64,000 nt of DNA from Spongospora subterranea (taxonomy: Eukaryota > Endomyxa > Phytomyxea > Plasmodiophorida > Plasmodiophoridae). Positions 53,592 to 64,000 of the stretch are shown here, in pieces. Positions within the stretch are counted from its first letter, which is position 1. Each line of letters begins with the position of its first letter. The stretch covers positions 1-64,000 of the forward strand of contig OUQQ01000030.1 in NCBI GenBank assembly GCA_900404475.1, written 5' to 3'. The notes under the pieces are model-generated. The model saw only the letters and a list, made by a program, of their open reading frames with translations, searched no databases and was not told where the DNA came from. Position numbers and translations under genes: made by a program.

Positions 53592-55770
53592 ACCTTCCAA
53601 GCAGACTTATCCATCATTTGAACCGCCAAGATTCGTCGCCTCATTATTAGCCACCACACAAGCCCATAGCAAGCACATGCTCCACAGACAACGTAATAAC
53701 CATCGCGATAGATAGTGCAGACACCTTCGTCAGTGCAGGTAGACGACGTGAATTGATCAACGAAGTACAATACGAAAAACTTTGGCCACGTCCCTCCCAA
53801 ATTAGTCACTGTATTCAAAAGTGTCATATATGTACCACTGAAAAATGGGCTCATTAGGCATGACGTGCGTTTAAAGCTAACAGATAGCTTACCCTATTCT
53901 GACATCCGCAATTTCGGCGAAGAACGTGCATAAAGCAACGAACATCGCGTTAGAAGTAAAAGAATATAGCACCTGATTGCATGGTGAACAACCTAAAATT
54001 ATGAACTGCATTAACTATACCTGGATAGAGAAGGCTAAAACATAAAACATAATTGAATGCTCTTGTGGATCAGACTGAGATTTATGAAGAGAAACGTGAA
54101 TAATGGGGAGCGAAGCAAAAATAAGGACGGTTTACTGACCGGAAAGAAATAAACAAGAGTTGCCCCAACAAGTGTCAACCCAATCCGGATTGGAAATGCG
54201 AATATATATGCGCTCAGAGGAGTATTTCCATCTGCTCTTGCCCATCGACTCACCAATATTGGCAATAAAATATCAAACGGAAACGAGAGAAATACCATAA
54301 GCGCCATCGCTTCGCGAGGAAATCCCTACAGAAAATAAGAAACATAAGCAAATTCCTTATACTACGCATGCCTTTTCGACAAGCTTGAGAATAGTGACAT
54401 TGTCTGCTCCACTAGTAGAAAGTAATGATCATTTGAAAAACATTGAAATTGTGAACCTGACCTAAAGGCAAGCTTGGCGGTTAAAAGAATGACCAGGAGT
54501 GATCGCATCGCAGGAAGCTGAATAACATCCCAAATATCATAATACACTCCTAACAAAGATTGTTTCATGTTCGAGCGCTTTTCTGTCTTGAATAGCCATA
54601 TGAGCAGCGTCGATACAATCATGACCCAACCCCAAAAATATATGTACGAGGATAATGACGTTATTCCAACAGAAACTGAGCGGATAGCAAAGAGATAGAT
54701 TAGAAAGGGATGACAATGCTCGTGACAACATACGAGGTTCTTTACGGATCCATTGATTGCAGAAAGACGGAGAGCTGAGGGCAAGAAAGATTGTATAGCT
54801 CATGAAGAACCCAATATTTTGCCCAATCGATTGGCATGTCGACGCTAAACCGCGGTTGTCTTTTGAAAGCATGGATAATGCCCATCCTGATGTGCTTTTC
54901 AGGCAGACGACAATGGCCGTTATATACAAGATATATATACCATCAACTGCGATATCTTGGGTGGCTACGAGTAGAATAACAATGAAGAACAGCATAGTTA
55001 ATACCCTGATATCGTGATGATGTGAAGCTCCAGAAGCAGCCAGAACGTAATTTTCGATTCTTCAAAATCAAACTGAGTTTACCATTGTGGCAGTTTATAC
55101 ATCTTACAGAGACGAATTGGTGACGAGAATTAGGCCAACCATCAGCTGTATAGGGACAATCCAAGATTTTCGCCTGCCCATATGTAATCACGCAGTATAA
55201 ATTAACGAAATACATTGAAAGAAGAATGGCTTATCTTCAGAAAATATCGAGTCGACGATTGGAGACCATAATAATTTAAGACTGTATGGATACGACGCAA
55301 AGCTGAACACACCGATATCGGTATATGAAGACGAAGATTGGAGCATAAACGGAACACTTCCTGAAGCTTTACTGAAACCTTAGGCATGCGTAAACAACGA
55401 GCATTATACCGAATGTTAGGCCTAGAGGAACCCCTTGAATCGTATCTAACGAGACCATTCAGTTTAATCACAAAATATAACCGGGATTCAAAAATAACTG
55501 ACAAAGAAGTACCAAGACGAGAATATTGTTCATATCCGACCAAACAGACAAAACGCTATCTTTATCCAGGATGGACGGTTCGTCGGCGTCGTACTCCAAT
55601 GAATTCCCAGGGATTAAATGTTCAATCTGACGATGAATGTGGATAATGAAACAACAAATAATGTTAAATGTAAACCTGTTGTTCCTCATATTCCTCCATA
55701 TCAGCATACGGTCAAATACGAATGATTTCACTTGATCAAGTTCTACTGTGTTTGGGGAGGCCGCTTCCAT
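53570..55770 (-). CDS. SLC33A1: Acetyl-CoA transporter (SLC33A1/AT-1 family)
   Basis: Multi-pass ER/Golgi membrane carrier for acetyl-CoA. The N-terminal acidic cytosolic region ends DMNNILVLVLL, then IQGVPLGLTFGIMLVVYA (TM2 signature QGIPLGL), SYPYSLKLLWSPIVDSIFSE (FSLKLLWAPLVDA), QDIAVDGIYILY (QDIAVDGWAL), SKDNRGLASTCQSIGQNIGF, FFMSYTIFLAL, FPFDILLPILVSRWARADGN and the C-terminal SPFFSGTYMTLLNTVTNLGG, TWPKFFVLYFVDQFTSSTC, DGYYVVCGACACYGLVWWLI. All are diagnostic AT-1 motifs. About ten short introns. ATG 55770 (MEAASPNTVELD) is the first in-frame Met upstream of the conserved part. About 520-550 residues expected. Confidence 0.92.
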
Positions 55771-56730
55771 ACCGTGGCTGCGGTAGACAACCGTAGTTGA
55801 CCACACATGGATGGGAGATTGACTTCATCAAACACTTGGATGGTCGTTCCTCTGAACAACTTATCTGGAATATAACCGTGACAACATAGTTTGAGGTTCA
55901 CAACAGCAAAAACAACGGCAACAAACCAGCTATAATTGTTTTTGAACTGTTTGAGAAAAAAAATTAAGCGATACGCACCTGATATGCCGAAAACCGAGAG
56001 GGTTTCAATTAAACGGGCAAAACTTTCTTTTTTTTTAAACTACTCGTACATATTGCAGGCGCACCACTTTTCAATTATGCTTACGTATTACGTCTTCGTA
56101 AAAGACAACATTTTTGAATATGCTCCGCCTGATTTATCTTCACTCAGGGTTCCACCGTGCTACCCCGCTGTCATGCCTCGTCTTCTTTTGGCGTTATTTG
56201 TGTAGATAAACCTATTATACTATTTGTAGCAAACTTATTTGGATTCATAGGTCAAAAAACGTTTTAACTAAGTTTGTATTTTTTCAATTCAAAACGTTCT
56301 TGAGCTCAGTGGGCTCGCTTTGTAGAGAATGTTGACGAATGAAACAGATGGCATTCATTTGATGCATTATTTTGATAACTGTTCCGGTACTCAGTGTCTG
56401 TTGCGTAATGCTGTCATTGCCTCTGTCCGTCTGGCGATTTGTTCAACATTGCAGTATTTATGCGAAAGCATGCTACTATAGCAAATGGTAGGATCTGGGT
56501 CTTGCATAAACCCATGAGTTCCTGTGCCCACGATAGTCGCCACCCACCTGGTAAGATTAGGTCGAGTCTGATATTGCCCCCAGGTTACACAGAGCACATG
56601 CCACACCTGTGGTGTAACGCCATCCACTCCAACACTCCCGCCCGCGTACGGCCCCGCATGGCCTCCCTTACCTGAAACATTCATCACCAGAATTGCCATT
56701 TGCGATCTGGTTTGTGGCTCAACTGCAAGC
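55771..56730. other. Intergenic region with unproven small ORFs
   Basis: Plus strand 55984-56205 can be spliced to a 38-residue peptide starting MPKTERRTTFQLCLRITSS. A minus-strand frame at 56391-56732 (ATG at 56732, 113 codons, reading MAILVMNVSGKGGHAGPYAG) faces the KEN-box gene and shares its gcatgc start. Neither matches a known family, so they are not called as genes. An AT-rich block lies at 56205-56300. Confidence 0.4.
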
Positions 56731-57229
56731 ATGCCTGTCAGCGAGGAATGTCTGGTCAGGAACTCAACGAAAACGGGTTCTGGAAAGTCAAGGGGCCCAC
56801 TTCAACCTATTTCAAAAGATCAGTGTGTCCGATCTGGAAATCCATTGAAGAAACCCAATCCTTACAATATAAAGGTATGTAGCGCTTTTATGAACTATCT
56901 AATTTACCGTTCATCAACACTTAAACTGCAGCATAACATCGTTGCTGACAAGGAAAACACACTGCCCTCTATCCCAAATAGGACGAATAACGATTGCAAT
57001 GCTGGAAAAATCATCAGTGGGCGATTTCTCCAAATTGACCCAAAATCACTGCCAAACAGCATGTTTAATTCGACAATAATGTATAATGGGTCGCTGATCA
57101 AAAGCTCTGCAATCAAAAGCAAGGTTCGTTGAACTGGCCATCACAACGTTTTATCATTTTTTTGTTGTTAATTTTGCATAGGTAATGTTACAGATAAACC
57201 AACACGCTCTAAATGATGAAGCGATCTGA
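56731..57229 (+). CDS. Small protein with KEN box and D-box-like motif
   Basis: Three exons give about 125 residues. Exon 1 begins MPVSEECLVRNSTKTGSGKS and ends NPYNIK; an intron of about 57 nt (56875-56931) leads to HNIVADKENTLPSIPNRTN and RFLQIDPKSLPNSMF; a second (57124-57181) leads to VMLQINQHALNDEAI. It is Ser/Asn/Pro-rich and predicted mostly unstructured. RGPLQPI fits RxxL (D-box) and ADKENTLP contains KEN, the two degrons read by the anaphase-promoting complex. Short APC/C substrates such as securins look like this but cannot be recognised by homology. The role is therefore a hypothesis; exon joins are in phase and the two short introns have good ends. Confidence 0.55.
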
Positions 57230-57383
57230 ACTTGAACAATAAGTATTTAATTATGCAGTACTGTACGTAAATGTAGAAATACACGATTGAGGTTTATCAC
57301 ATTTTATGAGGCAGCTGTAGATAAGAATAGGATATGTTTATGGAATTAAAAAAAATGAAATATTAGATAAAACAGAAGGAAAC

Positions 57384-58470
57384 TCATGAGGCTCCATCGC
57401 TCTTTATAAGCTCTTTTTGGCGCCGATCAGTGCATACCCTACAGTACCACGTTCCTGTAGGAATTTCGGCAATTCCTGCACATTTGAAATGCCACCACTA
57501 GATCCAAACGAAATGTGAAAAAATTGAAATTCATTAAAAGTTGCCGTAACCTGGATTGAGCAATTTTCGTCGTCGCACGCAACCATTTGACCATATGACG
57601 ACTGTTTACAGAAGCAGTATGTCTGTTCTGATGAAGCAGGACCATACACGCGGAGACGAGGTTCGTCACCTGAAATACAGTTATTACAGATACTCAGCAA
57701 TTGGGGTCCTAACCTGATGCAGGTGGATGGGGGGAAACTGGAATAGAAGCTAGGTGAGCAGGCGATGAAACAATGGGATACGCTCTTTCAGCGGCGGCCC
57801 TCTGAGACTTCGCCGGCACATTAATGCTTTCTGACATGTACTCTTCGAACTCTTCATCTCGTTGATACGGACCAAGTTCCTTTTCGAATCTCGACATATC
57901 GAGCCCGATACGAGTTAGATGGCTATTAGCCTAAAAGAAACAGCATCAATTATCTTTTGTCATTTCGTATCGATTAGCTCACAATTTTATGGCATTCTTT
58001 GGCAATAATAAGCTTTTCATCAAGAAGCTTGATGCATTTTCGTTCCTGAAACAAGAATATCAGATGTCGAAGCTTTTTAGTGCAGAGGAGTGGACTTGCA
58101 AGCCGTCTTAATTTCTTTAGCGAAGACAAATCGAAAGGTTTGGGATTTTTTTTCGATTCTGAAGCGGTAGCAAGAATGGATTCACGTTGAGCATCTATCG
58201 TTATTCGTAGTTCTAAATGAAAGAAATGAGATCTCATTAGCAACATCGTTGATTTGACAAAATAAAAGGTTAACATTATCGTGTATATTCAAAGGTTTTG
58301 ACTAGGGTCATAATATAAAAGGGATGCAACTAACGATCTGCATGTGCGTCTAGCTGACAGAGAAGCTGCATGTTCCGTTGAAGATCAACTGGAAGAAACT
58401 TGAGGCTATCAAGAACGTTTTCGAGGTAGGTGCCCTCTGCCGAGCTGGCAGCCGTGGCGCCTAAAATCAT
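57384..58470 (-). CDS. ING-family PHD-finger protein
   Basis: Reader of H3K4me3 within histone acetyltransferase or deacetylase complexes (yeast Yng1, Yng2, Pho23). The N-terminal ING helix pair is YLENVLDSLKFLPVDLQRNM then QLLCQLDAHADR. A coiled coil follows, with ECHKIV and the KK-rich segment LKKLRRLASPLL, and an acidic linker (DEEFEEYMSESINV). The PHD finger TYCFCKQSSYGQMVACDDE, NCSIQ continues, after a 53-nt intron, WWHFKCAGIAEIPTGTWYCR and VCTDRRQKELIKSDGAS, giving C4-H-C3 with the Trp of the methyl-lysine cage (GTWYC). The usual alternative frames that run through the intron are not coding. Adjacent on the same strand is RBBP4/7, a typical partner in such complexes. Confidence 0.9.
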
Positions 58471-58751
58471 GACCAGCCCAGGCGTTAGGATTTGGGCCGA
58501 AAACGGCTCTAATCAAAGTCGTAATCAGCTCAGTAAAACGCGTGATATCATCAAGTCCGCCCACACTTATGTGTACACGGAGTCATTGCGAACTCGATGC
58601 CTTTTTGCGCCAAGCTTTTACGGAATCTGCATATGATCCCAATGGAAAACACTTTATAAATGACTTTGTTGGGTTGAAACAATGATTTGATCAAACTTTG
58701 AGAAGCCGAACGCCTATATATAAGATCAAAGACAATGGGGGCGCTGATTTA

Positions 58752-60521
<1,770 letters not shown>

Positions 60522-60941
60522 TTATTCCATCAACCACAACCTCTTCAAGTTCAAAAGCCAGTTTTTACAATCACTATATATTACCAACGATATTTAACCT
60601 ATCGCCATGCAACACGCATCGCTGTGTAAGAGATTCGTAGCGAGAAATAATGAAGTTGAAAATGCCGGAGAAAACGAATGTGCCAGTTTGAGAATGATGA
60701 AAATTGACACGTGCATGATCGGTTTATTAACAGCACCCTGTGTTGACGGCGACTTGTGGTCAACACAAGGTTTCACTTGCCATTTGAACCTTAAAAAAAG
60801 CACTTCAATGAAAAGACAATTGGCTCGGTGGGCGGTGGAACGGCTGTACCTGGTTCCGTTATGTTCAGTAATGTGTACACGATAGTTTGAACCGGTCAGT
60901 GATCAAAGAGAATTGTCTCAGGGGTTATCTAATCGTGCAAT

Positions 60942-61205
60942 ATGTCACCTGGAGCGTTGACCATTTTCGGAGCTCTTGGAGCTTCGACCTTCGCTGCATA
61001 TGCAATGATGTCAATGTTGACACCTCGACGTAAGTTTATTTTTCTTAAAATGCCGGCAACGTTCTATTCACATGGCATTGCAGGATCAGTTCCGCGGTCT
61101 TTATCAGCCGATTGGAAAGAAGCCGAACTAGGATATCGTATTGCTCAAAACCAGAATCCAATATTTGGCTACGCATCGAAGCATCATCCTCATCCACGTC
61201 AGTGA
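60942..61205 (+). CDS. Small membrane protein, mitochondrial type
   Basis: ATG 60942 starts a hydrophobic segment (LTIFGALGASTFAAYAMMSM) followed by LTPRR. A spliced form removes an intron of about 51 nt (gtaagtttat...ttgcag, 61031-61081), giving SVPRSLSADWKEAELGYRIA and QNQNPIFGYASKHHPHPRQ. The result is about 70 residues with one transmembrane helix and a short charged tail, resembling small fungal mitochondrial membrane proteins. No family is named. It is divergent from RBBP4/7 and convergent with the next gene. Confidence 0.55.
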   Translation: MSPGALTIFGALGASTFAAYAMMSMLTPRRKFIFLKMPATFYSHGIAGSVPRSLSADWKEAELGYRIAQNQNPIFGYASKHHPHPRQ

Positions 61206-61337
61206 TTACGCCAAGCTGCCAATAAACTACAACGCCAAATTTCATGAATCAAGTTGGTATATTAGTCAATATTAGATAAGTTGCTCTTCACTGTCCTTAA
61301 AAATTCAAGGCCATCCCATTTAAGCAGGGAGTATTTG

Positions 61338-63692
61338 CTAATTGGGGGGCATTGCGTCGCCACTTGGGGATTTTTGCACTTGAAGTTTGTTGATATATTC
61401 TAGTGCAACCGCCATGGTTGTAAGTTCGTAACCTGTACAAAGCAGAAATTAGATCAGTCCGAGTCAGAATGAAACAACTGAGGAATTTACCAGTATGACC
61501 TCGAGCATCATTTGGTGCAATGAAAAAAGACATAAATTTGTGCAAACTATAGAGATGTTTTAGTCCGGAGTGAACAGTGATGAACACTAAAATGGGAATA
61601 TATTCATCTGCCGTCAGTTCTTCAACACCAAAATGATCCTGGAAAAAACTCACGTAAGACAGATATACTTGCTGCAATTGAAACTATACTCCAGTGTTTT
61701 CAATCGCTTGGCTAATCGCCTGGCCAAGGTGTTCGCTCACTAATCGAAGCATTGAGAAGGGAGAGCGAAGAGTGGGCAACTCTTGCAGTACCGATAATGC
61801 CACTGAGAAAAATCCAAGAGGATCGTTAACCTAAAAGAGGTAATGATGAATTTTGTGATGTCATTGGAGGAAATTGGGCAGTACAGTGAGATTGCTACCA
61901 AACTCGCGCAGCTCTAGTTTTCTAAGAATTGCACACGACTTGGCTAATTCTCCGTCTTCGGTCGAAAACTATAAACCATATGGGTTTCATTAAAATAGCA
62001 ATCAACGAGTCGTACCTGCCGAGTAAACTTGGAGAACAAGTTATCAGCAAAATCACCAGCGAAAATTGCGTCACTGACGAAACTGGGCGCTCTCACTTTA
62101 CACAAATCACTAACGACGACATTGCTGTTGGTGCAATCTTCAAAGACACGGCAGACGATTGTATCTAGGGACGCCACATTAGATTGCGGAGAGATTGTTG
62201 GACAAATAGTTTGACCAATGAACTTCTGGACCAATGGGCAGACTTCGAGTAAATCAAGGCACGGGTCAGAAACAACATGCAAAAGTGACTGCATCGAGAG
62301 AGCAAAAGGATGCTTTAAAGAAGGACACAGAAGATCGCTGATATATTCGGCGAGAAAGCTGGTTTGTGCACTTTCACTTGCTTCACGTAACTTATCTTTC
62401 CATTTGTTATCACTGTCGATTACCAAAATGAGATGGGCTGAGAACATTTATGAAGCAAAACTACTATACCGGGACAACCAGTCTTCAGACGATGAATGAA
62501 GAGCATGAATATGATGAGAATCAGCGGCGATAACGCAACCGTTCAATGACAGCAAAGTGGTGATATTCTTCATATCGATGCGCCCAACAGGGAACGAAAA
62601 ATCTTCGACGTCAAATACTCCTATATGATCGTAGAAAGAAACAAAGAACAAACTCCCTTGTGAACACATGGCCAACGGTTTCCTGAAAACAGTCATTCAG
62701 ATACGATCGGAAATTCAACCAATTGTCAAACCGTGAAACACCCCAGTTTAGGCGACAGTTTACAAAGAGGCCTGTATTCAAAAATCAACGCGCCAAGACC
62801 GCTCTGGCAAAGCGAACTTACACTAACCGTTCGGACGAATTGAAAAAGCAACAACGCTGGCAGTGGATGAGAGAATCATATGGGTGGAATTGACAGGAAC
62901 ACAGAAAGATGGTCCAGGTTCAAAAAACCTAAAACAACCAGTTATTTGTGTGTAAATGTTTACAACCGATAGAATCTTACCACAAGGAATCGACTTGGCC
63001 AGAATCAACTTCGAGTAGAGCAAATTCTGTGCTAAATCCCACGACTAATTTTCCGCTGACCCAGCTTAGGGAACAGGGTCCATCGGGAATATAGAGAGCA
63101 CGACTCTGAACCACAATCAAGCTTGAGTGGAATATTCACAGACTTAAAGGTACCGTTGCGCGAAAAGTTAATTCTGAAGCCGAGAATGTCGAGAAGTTCA
63201 CTTGTTGATTGGTTGCAGCAATTACTTCTACCGCACCCGACACCGAACGTGTAATAAATCGAACGGTATTGCCAACAGGCAAACCACGTTCATGGACAGG
63301 AACATTGGAAATGTAGACGAAACTATTCAAATCTAAAACATGAATAATGCCACCTTGGGGTGCTTTCAAAATAACAACAAAAAATACCTATCAACACCAA
63401 CTAACCGATTAACAATAAGGCATAATCTAATCGCTCAATGATTTCTATTTGCGAAACAGCGGCGGTTTTCTGAGCAGGCGCAGCAATAGTGACAATCTTT
63501 TTCAAAAATATATCGAACTCAATCTGAGAAACGAGCGGCTTAGATTAAAACGCATGACTAAATGAAATAATCAACTTTATAAATTGTAGCCTTTCCCGTG
63601 GTACTTCCAATTATAGCAAACTGTTGTGACGAAGCAGCAGCAGATATCTTGCCATGGTTCCAAAGAGCAGTCGACGTGGTGATAAAAGACAT
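61338..63692 (-). CDS. CNH beta-propeller with VPS9 (Rab5 GEF) domain
   Basis: N-terminal part: MSFITTSTALWNHGKISAAA, FAIIGSTTGKATIYKIEFDI, VSQIEIIERLDYALLLIG, GGIIHVLDLNSFVYISNVPV, VIAATNQQVNFSTFSASEL, PDGPCSLSWVSGKLVVGF and FVSFYDHIGVFDVEDFSFPV. This is the citron-homology (CNH) fold as at the start of Vps39/TGFBRAP1/Vps3. The middle is helical (CPLVQKFIGQTICPTISP). The C-terminal part is a VPS9 domain: GFFSVALSVLQELPTLRSPF, GVEELTADEYIPILVFITVH (conserved aDe(Y/F)(L/I)PIL), YSLHKFMSFFIAP, then YELTTMAVALEYINKLQVQ. Rab5-type nucleotide exchange is expected. Introns of 50-60 nt are frequent. About 680 residues. The N-terminal resemblance to HOPS/CORVET proteins suggests an endosomal role. 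Confidence 0.75.
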
Positions 63693-64000
63693 TCGCCGGA
63701 CGTATCGATGCGCTAACGCGATCGCATGACCAGCAGAACCGGTGATCGGTCTTATATCTGATCTGGCCGGACGCAGAGAAAGAGAGAGATAGAGAGAGAG
63801 ATCGTCACCACCAATTAGCGATCACACCAGGGCCGCGCAACCCAGTATATATAGGGCGCAACCTTACGAGACTGGGTCACTCACTCTCCACACCACAACC
63901 ACTCAACCAGCAGATCCATTTCGTGATCTGTTTTTAAGGTCAAACTTTTTAGGGTTGAGAGGTTTTGTGATCTGGTTTTACCACAATCCACAATTGTGTG
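63693..64000. promoter_or_regulatory. Upstream region with GA repeat and plus-strand TATA box
   Basis: A GA-rich microsatellite (agagaaagagagagatagagagagaga, about 63776-63805, in pieces of GA) is followed by a TATA-like cagtatatatagggcg at about 63842-63856, then a C/A-rich stretch (cactctccacaccacaaccactcaacc) at about 63885-63910. This looks like the core promoter and leader of a plus-strand gene whose coding region begins past the end of the window; no ATG-led frame is established inside it. Confidence 0.4.

Noticed and set aside
56391..56732. 113-codon minus-strand ORF facing the KEN-box gene
   Set aside because: Gly/Thr-rich composition, no domain, and it shares its start site with the opposite gene; likely chance.
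60607..60885. 92-codon plus-strand ORF between RBBP4/7 and the small membrane protein
   Set aside because: It starts close to the RBBP4/7 promoter, has no recognisable domain and has an equally long ORF opposite; treated as promoter DNA.
63776..63805. GA-rich run as a possible telomere or satellite edge
   Set aside because: Too short and imperfect; an ordinary microsatellite next to a promoter.

Overview
The window is nuclear DNA from a small-genome eukaryote. About 40 protein genes lie in 64 kb on both strands, usually with 50-400 bp between them, and many are broken by short GT...AG introns of roughly 45-65 nt. Gene content points to an early-diverging fungus-like lineage. There is a fungal Cyr1-type adenylate cyclase catalytic domain and a SYO1 ribosomal-protein importer, next to genes that most yeasts and moulds lack or have changed: RAB28, a Cys form of SELENOF, DCTPP1, RPAIN, and a tomosyn that still carries its SNARE tail. 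A zoosporic or endoparasitic holomycotan (Rozella, Paramicrosporidium or aphelid grade) fits best. That placement is inference, not a measurement. I saw no rRNA, tRNA, CRISPR or prokaryotic operon.

Layout. 0.1-8 kb: SNU66/SART1 (splicing), an inverted duplication, RAB28, an F-box/LRR protein, SRP19, RNASEH2C and a SELENOF-like ER protein. 8.4-17.8 kb: DCTPP1, an FHA-RING ubiquitin ligase, TSR3, RPAIN, the V-ATPase a subunit and a spartin/senescence-domain protein. 18-25.8 kb: a DHX33-like helicase, a lone chromodomain protein, a REEP-family ER-shaping protein, an RCC1-repeat protein, then about 1.8 kb of gene-poor DNA with a MITE-like element and a heptamer repeat. 25.8-34.1 kb: INO80 and a multidomain cyclase. 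34.2-45.5 kb: a 100-bp tandem duplication, MRPL11, SYO1, a mitochondrial carrier, a second REEP, two unidentified genes, V-ATPase E, RPF2 and NBP35. 45.6-55.8 kb: tomosyn, SPO11, ELP4, an ankyrin protein and SLC33A1. 56-64 kb: a small KEN-box protein, an ING-PHD protein, RBBP4/7, a small membrane protein and a CNH-VPS9 protein.

Themes. Ribosome biogenesis recurs (TSR3, SYO1, RPF2, NBP35, MRPL11, DHX33), as do membrane traffic and ER shape (RAB28, tomosyn, two REEPs, CNH-VPS9, two V-ATPase subunits, spartin-like) and chromatin/meiosis (INO80, ING, RBBP4/7, chromodomain, SPO11). The most unusual findings are two domain architectures I do not recognise from described families. One is a soluble class III adenylate cyclase preceded by TH1, PH, FYVE and PH lipid-binding modules. 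The other is a CNH beta-propeller fused to a VPS9 Rab5-GEF domain. A SPO11 whose Toprim motif reads DxN instead of DxD is a third point worth checking.

Exon boundaries were read by eye. CDS spans run from start to stop codon and include introns.
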